Below are positions 51,184 to 60,800 of a DNA stretch of 64,000 bases, piece after piece. The notes under the pieces are model-generated. The model searched no databases, was not told where the DNA came from, and was given only the letters and a program-made list of their open reading frames with translations. Origin of the DNA: Hyphomicrobiales bacterium (GTDB taxonomy: Bacteria; Pseudomonadota; Alphaproteobacteria; Rhizobiales; Rhizobiaceae); the NCBI GenBank assembly GCA_900465685.1, contig UEGR01000003.1, positions 663,750 to 727,749 of the forward strand, in the 5' to 3' direction. Made by a program: the position numbers and the translations under genes. Within the stretch, counting starts at the first letter, position 1; each line of letters opens with the position of its first letter.

Positions 51184-52152
51184 ATGGCCTTGCCGGATAG
51201 TTTGAAGAACAGATTGCGCATTCCTGTTGTCGGCGCGCCCCTATTCATCATTTCACATCCGGCACTTGTGATGGCGCAGTGTAAGGCTGGCGTTGTAGGT
51301 TCCTTCCCTGCCCTCAATGCGCGCCCGGAAGCGCAGCTGGATGAGTGGCTGGCTGAAATCACCGAAGGCCTCGCCGCTCACGACAAGGCCAATCCGGACC
51401 GTCCGGCAGCACCATTTGCGGTCAATCAGATTGTCCACCGTTCCAACAAGCGGCTGGAGCACGATCTCGGCCTCTGCGTGAAATACAAAGTGCCGATTGT
51501 CATTTCTTCGCTTGGCGCAGTGCCAGAGGTGAATGCTGCAATCCATTCCTATGGCGGCATCGTGCTGCATGATGTCATCAACAACCGCCACGCCAACTCC
51601 GCCATTCGCAAAGGCGCGGACGGCCTGATCGCCGTTGCCGCCGGTGCGGGCGGCCATGCGGGGCCTCTATCCCCCTTTGCACTGGTGCAGGAAATCCGGG
51701 CTTGGTTCGACGGGCCGCTGCTTCTTTCGGGCGCCATCGCCAATGGCCGCTCTATTCTCGCGGCACAGGCCATGGGCGCGGACCTCGCCTATATCGGTTC
51801 TCCATTCATCGCGACGACAGAAGCGCGCGCAGTCGATGCTTACAAGCAGATGATTGTCGATTCGACGGCAGCTGACATCGTCTATTCGAATTACTTTACC
51901 GGCATCGCCGGCAATTATCTCAAGCCTTCCATCGCCCAGTCTGGCCTCGACCCGGACAATTTGCCCGAGGCCGATCCGTCGAAGATGGATTTTGATCAGG
52001 CCCACAAGGAAGGTGCGAAGGCCTGGAAGGATATCTGGGGCTGCGGACAGGGCATCGGCGCAATTCATGAGGTCGCTCCCGCGGCGGCGCTGATCGACCG
52101 CCTGGAGCGGGAATATAAGGAAGCGCGAAACCGGATCTGCGCAGGCGCATAA
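51184..52152 (+). CDS. NAD(P)H-dependent flavin oxidoreductase / nitronate monooxygenase
   Basis: 322-residue FMN-dependent TIM barrel of the nitronate monooxygenase (2-nitropropane dioxygenase) family. N-terminal LRIPVVGAPLFIISHPALVMAQCKAGVVGSFPALNAR, then VPIVISSLGAVPEV, the FMN-binding GADGLIAVAAGAGGHAG and LSGAIANGRSILAAQAMGADLAYIGSPFIATTEA. It oxidises nitronates or similar toxic compounds. The ATG at 51184 follows GAGGAGAATGAT. It appears to be a single-gene unit, followed after 185 bases by a tRNA gene. Confidence 0.88.
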   Translation: MALPDSLKNRLRIPVVGAPLFIISHPALVMAQCKAGVVGSFPALNARPEAQLDEWLAEITEGLAAHDKANPDRPAAPFAVNQIVHRSNKRLEHDLGLCVKYKVPIVISSLGAVPEVNAAIHSYGGIVLHDVINNRHANSAIRKGADGLIAVAAGAGGHAGPLSPFALVQEIRAWFDGPLLLSGAIANGRSILAAQAMGADLAYIGSPFIATTEARAVDAYKQMIVDSTAADIVYSNYFTGIAGNYLKPSIAQSGLDPDNLPEADPSKMDFDQAHKEGAKAWKDIWGCGQGIGAIHEVAPAAALIDRLEREYKEARNRICAGA

Positions 52153-52337
52153 GGCATAGTGCCGTCGAGTTGCGAACAGGGCCTCTCCAATGGAAGGCCT
52201 TGTTTTCACAAGGCGTGGAACAATCTGACGCTTTGTTCGATTTCTGCCTTGCTTTCCGTTCTGCTTTTGGTTATCAGCGCACCGTCCAGACGGAAACGAA
52301 TGGAATCTCCTTCAGGAGTTGGAACGAAGGTTCCCGG

Positions 52338-52413
52338 GCCGCTTTAGCTCAGTTGGTAGAGCACATCATTCGTAATGATGGGGTCGCGTGTTCGAGTCAC
52401 GCAAGCGGCACCA
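52338..52413 (+). tRNA. tRNA-Thr (anticodon CGT)
   Basis: A 76-base cloverleaf. Acceptor GCCGCTT pairs with AAGCGGC, D arm GCTC-AGTTGGTA-GAGC, anticodon stem CATCA / TGATG around loop TTCGTAA with CGT at 52371-52373, T arm GCGTG-TTCGAGT-CACGC, discriminator A and encoded CCA. It reads ACG threonine codons. Confidence 0.97.
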
Positions 52414-52742
52414 AAAAAATCAACAATTTAGCTGTTTTTCATTTTCGCCTCATCGCTGTTAGCTATCAAATAGCAATCAGTTTGATATGGCAGATCCGCG
52501 TCATTATTTTACCTCGTTGCGCCAACAAAAACTTCAATAACTCTCGTCGTGATCTTAATAACCTATTCAACTTACATCTAGAGTTTGACTAAGCCCTTCG
52601 TTGGAGCAAAACTGATGTTGCTAATTCATCAGCAGTAGGCTCACCCCTTTTGGTTGGTGCAAATGATGCGGGGGCATCCAATCGGATAGGGAAACACCCC
52701 ACGCCATTTCACTCGATTTCCGGGCTGGGCGGGGGAAAAGCC
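52414..52742. other. A+T-rich intergenic region after tRNA-Thr
   Basis: 329 bases clearly richer in A+T than the surroundings, starting with a run of A after the tRNA. It contains a hairpin-like CTGATG-N9-CATCAG near 52611-52631. No open frame with coding character and no integrase remnant or repeat of the tRNA 3' end was seen. The promoter of the GAF-LytTR gene must lie in its right part. Confidence 0.4.
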
Positions 52743-53678
52743 ATGCTCCAGACCGACGTGTCAGAAGACCTAGGCTCTTACAGGATTCACGCCAAGGCGG
52801 ATCTTGAGCGTAGCGCCTCGCTGGACTGGCCCTATCTCTGCGGCATGAGCCTGCTCAAATATGCCGTCGATGAAGCTATATCCGAACAACTCGCCCTGAT
52901 GGGCACGGCATCGAACGCCGACCGGGCATGGATGATCGAGTACCGGCCAGACCTGCTTCGGTTCTGCAACACCCATGAATGGTGCCGGGGGCAAACTAAG
53001 GCCTATATTTCCGAACTTCAGGAAACGCCGACAACACTCATCGCCTGGCTGCACAAATATCTGGTTCTGGGCCATGCGGTGGCGGTCCACGACGTGACAG
53101 ACCTGCCCCGGACAGCGCGCGCAATTCAGGTGGAGTTTCTCCGCCAGAGCAATAAAAGCGTCCTGAGCGTGCCCATATTCTATGACAATAAACTGCGCGG
53201 CATCATCGGCTTCGATACGACCGTCGCAAACAAGATATGGTCGGCCAGCGAAGTCAAAGCCCTGTTTCAGTGCGCCAATCTCATCGGACAGGCAAAATAC
53301 TCGACCGGTCACGCCCTTGAAAAGATAATCGCACCGGAAAACGCTTCTCCCCTCGTCTATCTGAGAAATCGCGGTGTGGTACGTGGGGTTCATCCCGAAA
53401 TCATCGTCGGGGTGCGCTCAGCTGGCAATTACAGTGAAATCTGGCTCGAAGATGGATCCATGCTGCTCGATTCCCGCTCGCTCGGCATGTGGTCCAGCCT
53501 GCTGCCGTCAAAGGTCTTTCTCAGGATACACAGAACCGCCTTCGTGAATACGCTGCATGTCATCGATGTCGACCGCAGAAAAATCGACAAATGGCAGATC
53601 AAGATGCGCTCCATCGACCGCGCTTGGCCAGTGTCACGCTCCTACCGGAAGCAACTACGCGAACGCATGGGAATATAG
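52743..53678 (+). CDS. GAF-LytTR transcriptional regulator
   Basis: 311 residues. An N-terminal GAF-like sensor (about 25-190; LWKY-type IAWLHKYLVLGHAVAVHDVTD, KSVLSVPIFYDNKLRGIIGFDT) is followed by a LytTR DNA-binding domain (about 205-308; VRSAGNYSEIWLEDGSMLL, FLRIHRTAFVNTLHVIDVD, VSRSYRKQLRERM). There is no receiver domain, so it is not a two-component response regulator; a small ligand or a redox signal may act through GAF. The ATG follows GGGGGAAAAG. The next operon (hydrolases and outer-membrane barrel) is on the same strand after 150 bases and is an obvious candidate target. Confidence 0.83.
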   Translation: MLQTDVSEDLGSYRIHAKADLERSASLDWPYLCGMSLLKYAVDEAISEQLALMGTASNADRAWMIEYRPDLLRFCNTHEWCRGQTKAYISELQETPTTLIAWLHKYLVLGHAVAVHDVTDLPRTARAIQVEFLRQSNKSVLSVPIFYDNKLRGIIGFDTTVANKIWSASEVKALFQCANLIGQAKYSTGHALEKIIAPENASPLVYLRNRGVVRGVHPEIIVGVRSAGNYSEIWLEDGSMLLDSRSLGMWSSLLPSKVFLRIHRTAFVNTLHVIDVDRRKIDKWQIKMRSIDRAWPVSRSYRKQLRERMGI

Positions 53679-53828
53679 CCGCCTAGTTCATTGTGACCGT
53701 TACACTTTTAGCATCATGTCATTCGTCAGACCGGCACGTCGTTTCGTCCTTGAAATATTGTCATTCCCGCAATTTCTTGGATGGTGCTTGCATCAGAACG
53801 TTCCCCACGGTTCTTTAAGGGTCTCCAC

Positions 53829-54977
53829 ATGTCCTCTCGGATGCTAGCGCATTTTACCGCTCTCTCGCTGATCACCACCAGCATTCTCCTTGCCAATAAC
53901 GCTCAGACAAAAGCCGAAGACCTTGCCTTGAAGGATGCCGTCTCCATGGCAGGGATGCAGCTTTTCCTCAACTCCGGTGCACCGGGGCTGATCATCGCCG
54001 TGGTGCAGGGCGATAACAGCATCATCCAGGCCTATGGTGAGACTGCCCCCGGCAGCAATGTCGAGCCGGACGCGCATTCGGTTTTCCGTATCGCCTCCGT
54101 TTCCAAGGTTTTTGCCGGTGATTTGCTGGCTGCGCTCGCCGCGAAAGGCAAACTCAAGCTGACGGACCCGCTTGAAAATTATGCGCCGGAAGGTGCCAAG
54201 GTCGAAGCCAACGGACGTCCGATCACCCTGCTTGATCTGGCCACGCATTCTGCCGGTCTGCCGCGCGAGTTGCCCAATCCCGATACGAAAATCACGGATA
54301 ACCCATTTGCCGCCTTCGACCGTGATTATTACTGGAAGTGGATCGGAAGCAACAAGCCAGCTTATGTAGCCGGGACCACCACGATTTATTCAAATCTCGG
54401 CTACGGTCTTCTGGGCGATGCGCTCGCCAAAGCTGGCGGTGCGGATTATTCCACGGTCCTCGCCAACGAAGTGCTGAAACCGGCCGGGCTCACCGACACG
54501 ACCAATGTATTGAGCGACGAGCAGAAGAAGCGGCTGATGACCGGTCTCGATCCCCTTAACAAGCCGGATGCGAACAGCCCCGTTCCCGACATCATGTATG
54601 CCAGCGCCGGTATCTACACCACGGCGGACGACATGGTGCGCTGGATGCGCTGGCATCTCGACGGCGCGGCCCAGTCCCGGGAAGATGCGCTGCTCGATCA
54701 TACGCTTTGGCTGCCATATGACGGCCTGAAGCATGTGATCGGAACCGAAGTGACAGCAGGCGACGGCATGGGGCTTGGCTGGGTTGCCACCCTGCCCCGT
54801 GATGAAACGCCGTTTCTGCTCGGTAAAAGTGGCGGCCTTGGTGGCTTCATGAGCTATGCGGTTCTGTCGCCCAACCGCAAGCTTGGCATATTTGTCGTCG
54901 CCAGCCGGGTCAATTTCGGCATGTTCGAGAATATCCATTCGCAGGTACGCGAGCTGGCGGCTGAACTGGCTCGCTAA
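53829..54977 (+). CDS. Exported serine hydrolase, class C beta-lactamase/AmpH-like
   Basis: 382 residues. Signal peptide of about 30 residues, then the penicillin-recognising fold: S90-x-x-K93 in RIASVSKVFAG, Y187-S-N in TIYSNLGYG, and KSGG near residue 330 in LGKSGGLGGF, the three active-site elements. It resembles D-alanyl-D-alanine carboxypeptidase/endopeptidase AmpH and related esterases rather than a true beta-lactamase. ATG at 53829 follows AAGGG. It opens a three-gene operon; two bases separate it from the barrel gene. The substrate (peptidoglycan peptide, ester or beta-lactam) is unknown. Confidence 0.83.
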   Translation: MSSRMLAHFTALSLITTSILLANNAQTKAEDLALKDAVSMAGMQLFLNSGAPGLIIAVVQGDNSIIQAYGETAPGSNVEPDAHSVFRIASVSKVFAGDLLAALAAKGKLKLTDPLENYAPEGAKVEANGRPITLLDLATHSAGLPRELPNPDTKITDNPFAAFDRDYYWKWIGSNKPAYVAGTTTIYSNLGYGLLGDALAKAGGADYSTVLANEVLKPAGLTDTTNVLSDEQKKRLMTGLDPLNKPDANSPVPDIMYASAGIYTTADDMVRWMRWHLDGAAQSREDALLDHTLWLPYDGLKHVIGTEVTAGDGMGLGWVATLPRDETPFLLGKSGGLGGFMSYAVLSPNRKLGIFVVASRVNFGMFENIHSQVRELAAELAR

Positions 54978-54979
54978 TC

Positions 54980-56215
54980 ATGCAGAGTTTCGCACTGCTT
55001 CGGCAATTCGGCTGGCGATGGAAAGCAATTTTTTTCCGTCGCCTGCTATACAGCACTCTGCTCGGTACTACGGCTTTGCTTGCGTCCGGCATGCCCGACG
55101 CATTTGCGCAAGAAAAGCGCGACATTTTCAAAACCGAAATATTCCTGACACCCTATAGCAAGGTGGGCGATGGAGATGCTGCGGGCGATTATCCGAAACT
55201 GAACGGTCAGTTGCTGTTCATGACCGGCTATACCGGCTATTTCGGAATCAAGGACAGCAACGGCCAGATTCCGCGTTCACACTGGAACAGCGTGCAGCCG
55301 ACAGCGGAAGCCGCGCTCGTCTGGCAATTGTCACAGCAATTCTCCATCCTTTCGAAAATCACCTTCGACTCGTCTGTCGAGGCAACGCAAGACAACGCCT
55401 TTTCCGATCTCGGCTTCAACCTGAAAAACCTGTTTGCCTCTTACACCCATGACAATTTTGCGCTCTATGGCGGCAAGATGGATATCGGCTTCGGCGATGG
55501 CTGGCACGCCATTGACGGTCTTTATAGCGGCTTCACCGACGATTTTCAGTATAATGGCTCAATCGGACTTGGCGGACGCTATACATTCAACACCGAGAGT
55601 ATAGGCGCGCATTCATTCGCCGGTTTGGTGTTTAAACGCGACGACACAGTTCTAAGCCGTCGCCTCAGCCTCGACGACGGTTTCATCTCGCCCACCGAAG
55701 GCCAGCCGCCCGCCTTCAGCAACGATCTGAATTCGTTCATCCTGTCCTATGATTTCCGCAATGTGCCCGGCTTGAAAAACATATCCGGCGGCGTGGATGT
55801 CGGACGGCTGGAAGCGGAACCCGGGTATGGCGAAAGTGCCAACACGATCTCCGCCCGGCTACGTTACGATACGGCCCTGACTGACAAATGGAACCTGAGC
55901 TGGTTCAACGAAGCCACCTTTTCCAGCGCCTTTCGCGGCACACCGGTTTCCAACGGCAACGGAGTGACATCTCTATCACTGTCTTATGATCGTTGGCAGT
56001 TCACGGCGACAACCGCGGTGCGCAAATTATCTGGCAGAGATCAACAACTGGCGCAATACGGGCTTCAGTCCGACTGGGACTGGGGCGTGGCAGGCACTGT
56101 CACCTACGTCACGCCCATCGGCGTCATTCTGCAAACGGGGCTTATCCACCAACAAGACCAGACCCTGAACATCAATCAGGGTGTTTTCCGCATCGCTTAT
56201 CAAACGGGGTTTTAA
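54980..56215 (+). CDS. Outer-membrane beta-barrel protein of unknown substrate
   Basis: 411 residues. A long signal peptide (about 44 residues, ending DAFAQ) is followed by alternating amphipathic beta strands throughout, for example LVWQLSQQFSILSKITFDSS, SLSLSYDRWQFTATTAVRK and TYVTPIGVILQTGLIHQ. The protein ends with Phe, the usual signal for outer-membrane assembly. I do not recognise the family beyond a porin-like barrel. It lies between two exported serine hydrolases with gaps of two and seven bases, so the three products probably act together, perhaps as a channel for the hydrolysis products. Confidence 0.75.
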   Translation: MQSFALLRQFGWRWKAIFFRRLLYSTLLGTTALLASGMPDAFAQEKRDIFKTEIFLTPYSKVGDGDAAGDYPKLNGQLLFMTGYTGYFGIKDSNGQIPRSHWNSVQPTAEAALVWQLSQQFSILSKITFDSSVEATQDNAFSDLGFNLKNLFASYTHDNFALYGGKMDIGFGDGWHAIDGLYSGFTDDFQYNGSIGLGGRYTFNTESIGAHSFAGLVFKRDDTVLSRRLSLDDGFISPTEGQPPAFSNDLNSFILSYDFRNVPGLKNISGGVDVGRLEAEPGYGESANTISARLRYDTALTDKWNLSWFNEATFSSAFRGTPVSNGNGVTSLSLSYDRWQFTATTAVRKLSGRDQQLAQYGLQSDWDWGVAGTVTYVTPIGVILQTGLIHQQDQTLNINQGVFRIAYQTGF

Positions 56216-56222
56216 GGCAACC

Positions 56223-57821
56223 ATGAACACCAGCGTGAGAACCAGAACGTCGTCCATCGTCCTTGCCTGTCTGTTCGCGCTCGGCTGCTCGACAGCGGCC
56301 CTGTCGCAGTCGGTCTCCATTCAAAGCCAGCCCAATCCGGCTGCCGACGTTGTACAGATTCCGAAAGGAAGCACTGATAAGGCACTCAAGGCCCTGCCGC
56401 AGATTGTTGCCGATATTATGAAACGCAGCCATGTGCCCGGCATGGCGGTTGCTGTGGTCAGCGGCGGCAAGACCGTGTTTGCGAAAGGCTTCGGCAAACG
56501 GGAAATGGGCAAAGATGCCGCCGTAAATGCCGACACCGTGTTCCAGATCGCTTCAATTTCGAAATCCATATCCGCGACTGTTGCGTCCATCGAGGTAACG
56601 AAGGGCGCGGTTGCGTGGGACGATCCGGTGGCAAAACATCTGTCCGGTTTCAAACTGAACAACGACTATGTGTCGCAATACGGAACCATCGGCGATTTCT
56701 TCGCCCATCGCAGCGGTTTGCCGGGCACGGCAGGCGATGATCTCGAAGACCTCGGCTTCAAGCGCAACGACGTGATCGCCCGCTTGCAGCAATTGCCGCT
56801 CGATCCGTTCCGCATCTCCTATCACTATGCGAATTTCAGCACGACCATCGGCGCGGAGGCGGTTGCAGCGGCAGCGCATGAACCATGGGACAAGCTGGCA
56901 GACGAACAGCTTCTCCAGCCGCTGGGCATGAAATCGACCAGCTATCGCTTTGCCGATTATACGGCGCATGACAATCGCGCTTCACTCCATGTCTATCAGA
57001 ATGGCGCGTTCCTGCCGCTCGGACAGCGCAATGCAGATGAACAGGCGCCAGCTGGCGGTGTGTCGTCCACTGTCGTCGATCTGGCGGAATGGCTGAAACT
57101 GCTGCTTGCCAATGGCAAGTACAAGGGCAAGCGCCTGATCGCAGAAGATGCGCTTCTGCCGGCGCTTTCGCCGCAATCCTTCAGCGCTCGCGCGCATGAT
57201 ACCGGCGCACGCTCCGGCTTCTACGGCTATGGCTTCAACGTCAGCACAGAACTCGGCGGTCGCCCGTCCATGGGCCATTCCGGCGCTTTCCTGCTCGGCG
57301 CGGGCACAGCGTTCAAGATCGTACCGTCGGCCGGTATCGGCATCATCGTGCTGACCAATGGCGCACCGGTTGGGGCTGCGGAATCGGTGGTCGCGCAATT
57401 CACCGATATAGCCCTTTACGGCAAATCCTCCCGCGACTGGTTCGCCGCCTATAACGGCGTCATGAAGGGCTTTTTCCAGCCACAGGGCGACCTGTCCTTC
57501 AAGGAAAAGCCGGCCGCGCCATTACCGTCCAAAGCCTTGCAGGAATATACCGGCAGCTTCGACAACGCCTATTTCGGCAAGACGGAAATCAAGGAAATCA
57601 AAGGAACCTTGACGCTCGTTCTCGGTCCGAAGGAAATGCAGTTCCCGCTGCAACATTGGGACGGCGATACTTTCGCCTTTGTCCCGGTCGGAGAGGCAGA
57701 ACTGGTCGGTTCGCTCGCATCCATCATCTTCAAGGTCGATCAGGGTCAGGTGCAGGGGTTTGACATCGATTTCTACAATGGCGGCGGCACGGGCCACTGG
57801 ACCAAGGCCCCGCGTTCGTAA
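56223..57821 (+). CDS. Exported serine hydrolase (beta-lactamase fold) with extra C-terminal domain
   Basis: 532 residues. Signal region with ALGC at residues 19-22, close to but not a perfect lipoprotein box. The catalytic fold has S111-x-x-K114 in IASISKSIS, Y202-A-N in YHYANFST and HSG in MGHSGAFLLG. From about 430 onward a smaller beta-rich domain (LQEYTGSFDNAYFGKTEIKEI) resembles the DUF3471-type domain attached to many esterases of this class. It is the last gene of the operon and is only distantly similar to the first hydrolase, so the two probably act on different bonds. ATG follows TTTTAAGG. Confidence 0.83.
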   Translation: MNTSVRTRTSSIVLACLFALGCSTAALSQSVSIQSQPNPAADVVQIPKGSTDKALKALPQIVADIMKRSHVPGMAVAVVSGGKTVFAKGFGKREMGKDAAVNADTVFQIASISKSISATVASIEVTKGAVAWDDPVAKHLSGFKLNNDYVSQYGTIGDFFAHRSGLPGTAGDDLEDLGFKRNDVIARLQQLPLDPFRISYHYANFSTTIGAEAVAAAAHEPWDKLADEQLLQPLGMKSTSYRFADYTAHDNRASLHVYQNGAFLPLGQRNADEQAPAGGVSSTVVDLAEWLKLLLANGKYKGKRLIAEDALLPALSPQSFSARAHDTGARSGFYGYGFNVSTELGGRPSMGHSGAFLLGAGTAFKIVPSAGIGIIVLTNGAPVGAAESVVAQFTDIALYGKSSRDWFAAYNGVMKGFFQPQGDLSFKEKPAAPLPSKALQEYTGSFDNAYFGKTEIKEIKGTLTLVLGPKEMQFPLQHWDGDTFAFVPVGEAELVGSLASIIFKVDQGQVQGFDIDFYNGGGTGHWTKAPRS

Positions 57822-57824
57822 TTA

Positions 57825-57859
57825 AAAAACCTCGGGCTGACGCAGTTCCGTCAGCCCGA
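57825..57859 (-). terminator. Terminator of the autotransporter gene (also faces the hydrolase operon)
   Basis: TCGGGCTGACG / CGTCAGCCCGA, 11-base stem with six-base loop. On the minus strand it is followed by GG and six T, giving a good Rho-independent terminator for the autotransporter. Confidence 0.85.
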
Positions 57860-57864
57860 CAATC

Positions 57865-60800
57865 TTACCATTTATAGCGCAGCACGCCCTTTCCGGCATA
57901 ATTGCTGCTCGCTCCCGAAAATTCCGCATCAAAAGCCGCGCCCAGCGACAGTCCGTTGTTCCACAGCATTTCCGCTGAAATGCTGGCAAGGCCCGTATCA
58001 CGCGATACCGAAGCGCCGTTCACCACAAATCCAGCCCCCGGCAATCCGGTGAGCATTGCCGACATGATGCGATCATTGTTGACGTTTCGCACCCACGCAG
58101 CCCTGCCGCGCAGGGTGAAAACTCCGTCGCTGAGTGCAAAGGATTTGTCCGCTCGCAGACCCATTTCACCGCGCCCGACCGTTTCGTGCTTCGATGCGTA
58201 TCGCAATGCATAGGTATCTGCCCCGCTACCGACGGTTTCCGCATAAGACGGCAGATCGAAGCTGACGAATTGCCCGGCGGCATAGGGTGTAATCCCAATC
58301 CATGGCGTGTCGAAACGATAACCGGCTTCCAGACGGCCTGACCAGGCATTGGCGTCATAACCGGCCTGTAGCGTATCGAAACCGTTCAGCGCGACGGCGC
58401 GTTCTGTCTCGATATCCTGCCAGCCATAAGCCAGGGCCGCACTGAAATAAGCATTTCCGACCGTCTGACGACCATAAAGGCCGAGTTGGAACAGATCCGA
58501 ATTGCCGCTGCCCAAACCGTCGGAGAGACTGAAACTGCTATGTCCGCCAGCCACGGCAAAGCCGAGCAAGGTATCGGGCGACAGCCGGTAGTCCGCGCCT
58601 ACGGCCACACCGTTGATCTTGCTTCGCAAATCATGTGACCCGATGACGCTGTCACCATCCAGCGAGCGCGATGAACCAAACCCGGCACCCCACACATTCC
58701 AGCGCGCCTTGAAGGGATCGCCTTCAACAGAGGTTTCTGTTTTCGCCCCTCCCGCAACCAATGGATCGGTCAGCGTCGCCATGAACTGGCTCATTGCATC
58801 CACGGTCGTTTGCTGAACAGCCGTCGCCAATTCGCCTGATGCAACCGTCAGTCCCTCCGCATCCAACCCGCCATAGGCCAGTGGAATCTGTCCTTCACGG
58901 TTGAAATAGCCAACCAGCGCCGCCGAAACATTGCGTTGGTTCACGTTGAGACCGATCATGTTCAGGGTCAAATCGAGATAAGCATTGTCAGCATCGTAGC
59001 TCAGACTTGAGGTAAAGCTCTGCGGCAGATCGGTTGTCAATTCCGTGCTAAACCGGCTGTCGCCAATTCCGCCTTCCGCATTGAGGATCGTATAGCGACG
59101 CATGACATATTTATCAGGCGCGAACGTCGCTGCTACCGTTGCGCCACCGAGATCAGCCTGGCCTGTGACATTGACCCGGTCGGCATCCGATGCCGAGACC
59201 TCCACGGCATAGGTTGATGTTCCGGTAAAGCTCAGGTCGCCATTGACCGTGAGAGTACCAATGGAATTGCCGGGCGCAAGTGTACCGCCGTCGAGTTGGG
59301 TGGTGGAAACGATGCCGTTTCCACCAAGCTCGCCGCCTTCATAGACCGTGACCAGCGATGAAGATGCGATCGAGCCGTTGACCGCCAGACGACCGTCATA
59401 AACGCCGGTCGCGCCCGAATAGCTGCTGTTGCCGCTAAGAACCGTTGTGCCCTCGCCGATCTGCCAGAATGCGCCGGTCCCGGAGATAGCGCCCGAAAAG
59501 CTGTACCTGTCTGATCGATTGAAGGCGAGCGTGCCATTATTGACGATATTGCCAGCAATACTTCCGGTATCGCCAAGCCCGACCACCAGCGTACCGGACT
59601 GAACCGTCGTGCCGCCGCCATAGCTATTATTGCCTGCGAGCACCGTCACGCCGCTGCCGACTTGCTCGAATGAACCGGAACCGGAAATATCGCCTTTCAG
59701 CACAACAGTTCCAGAACGATTGACAACGAACTGCCCACTATTCTCGACATTTGCCGCAAGCGTGCCGCTTTCGCCACCGTCGCCCAATTGCAATGTACCT
59801 GAGGATATGCTGACGCCGCCGCCATATTGATTTCTCCCGGTCAGAACGAGCGTACCGGTGCCCGCCTGCTCCAGTTTGCCGTCACCCCACACCATGCCAT
59901 CGAAGGTCACGGTATCGGACCGGTCGAAAGCCAGCGTGCCGTCATTGAGCACGTGGCCGGTAATGGAACCGGACGTACCGCCATCGCCGATTTGCAAGCG
60001 CCCGGCCGCGATCATCGTCGCGCCGGTATAGCTGTTGCTACCGGTCAGGATAGTTGTCCCTGTGCCGATCTGCTGCACGCTGCCGGAGCCGCTGATCGTG
60101 CCTGCATACGCCATTGTGTCGGACCGGTTGAAGGCAAGGATACCGTCATTTTCGACATTGCCTGTTATCGCGCCGGATGTTGCGCCATTGCCGATGACCA
60201 GCGCGCCGGACAGAATGTTCGTGCCACCGGTATAGGTGTTGTCGCCAGCAAGAACCGTGGTGCCAGCGCCGATCTGGTTCACCGCTCCATTGCCTGTGAT
60301 ATCGCCGGAGAAAAGCACCGCGTCCGAGCGATTGAAGACCAGCGTGCCATTATTCAGAACGTCGCCTTCGATCCAGCCGGAATTACCGCCTGCTCCCAAT
60401 TCCAGCGTGCCGTTGGCAATGGTCGTCCCGCCGTAATAAGCGTTGTCGGCAGTGAGAATGGTTGTGCCGGATCCTGCTTGCACGAAGGAGCCGGTACCGA
60501 CGATCAGACCGTCGAGGCTGTAACTGTCCGACCGGTCGACGGCCAGAGTGCCTTCGTTCAAAACGCCACCGATGATGAAGCCTGTGGTTCCGCCATCACC
60601 GATCTGTAATGTACCGCCAGCAATAAACGTATTGCCGGTATAGCTGTTTTCGCCAGTGAGGACCGTGGTGCCCGCACCTGCCTGGATCAGCGCGCCAGCG
60701 CCTGAAACCACACCGGAATAGGTGTAGCTATTCTGCCGGTCGAAGACGAGACCGCCATTATTGATGATATTACCGGCAATCGAACCCGTGGCGCCGCCAT

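Noticed and set aside
52414..52742. Integration site with duplicated tRNA end
   Set aside because: No second copy of the tRNA-Thr 3' sequence and no integrase were found in the window.
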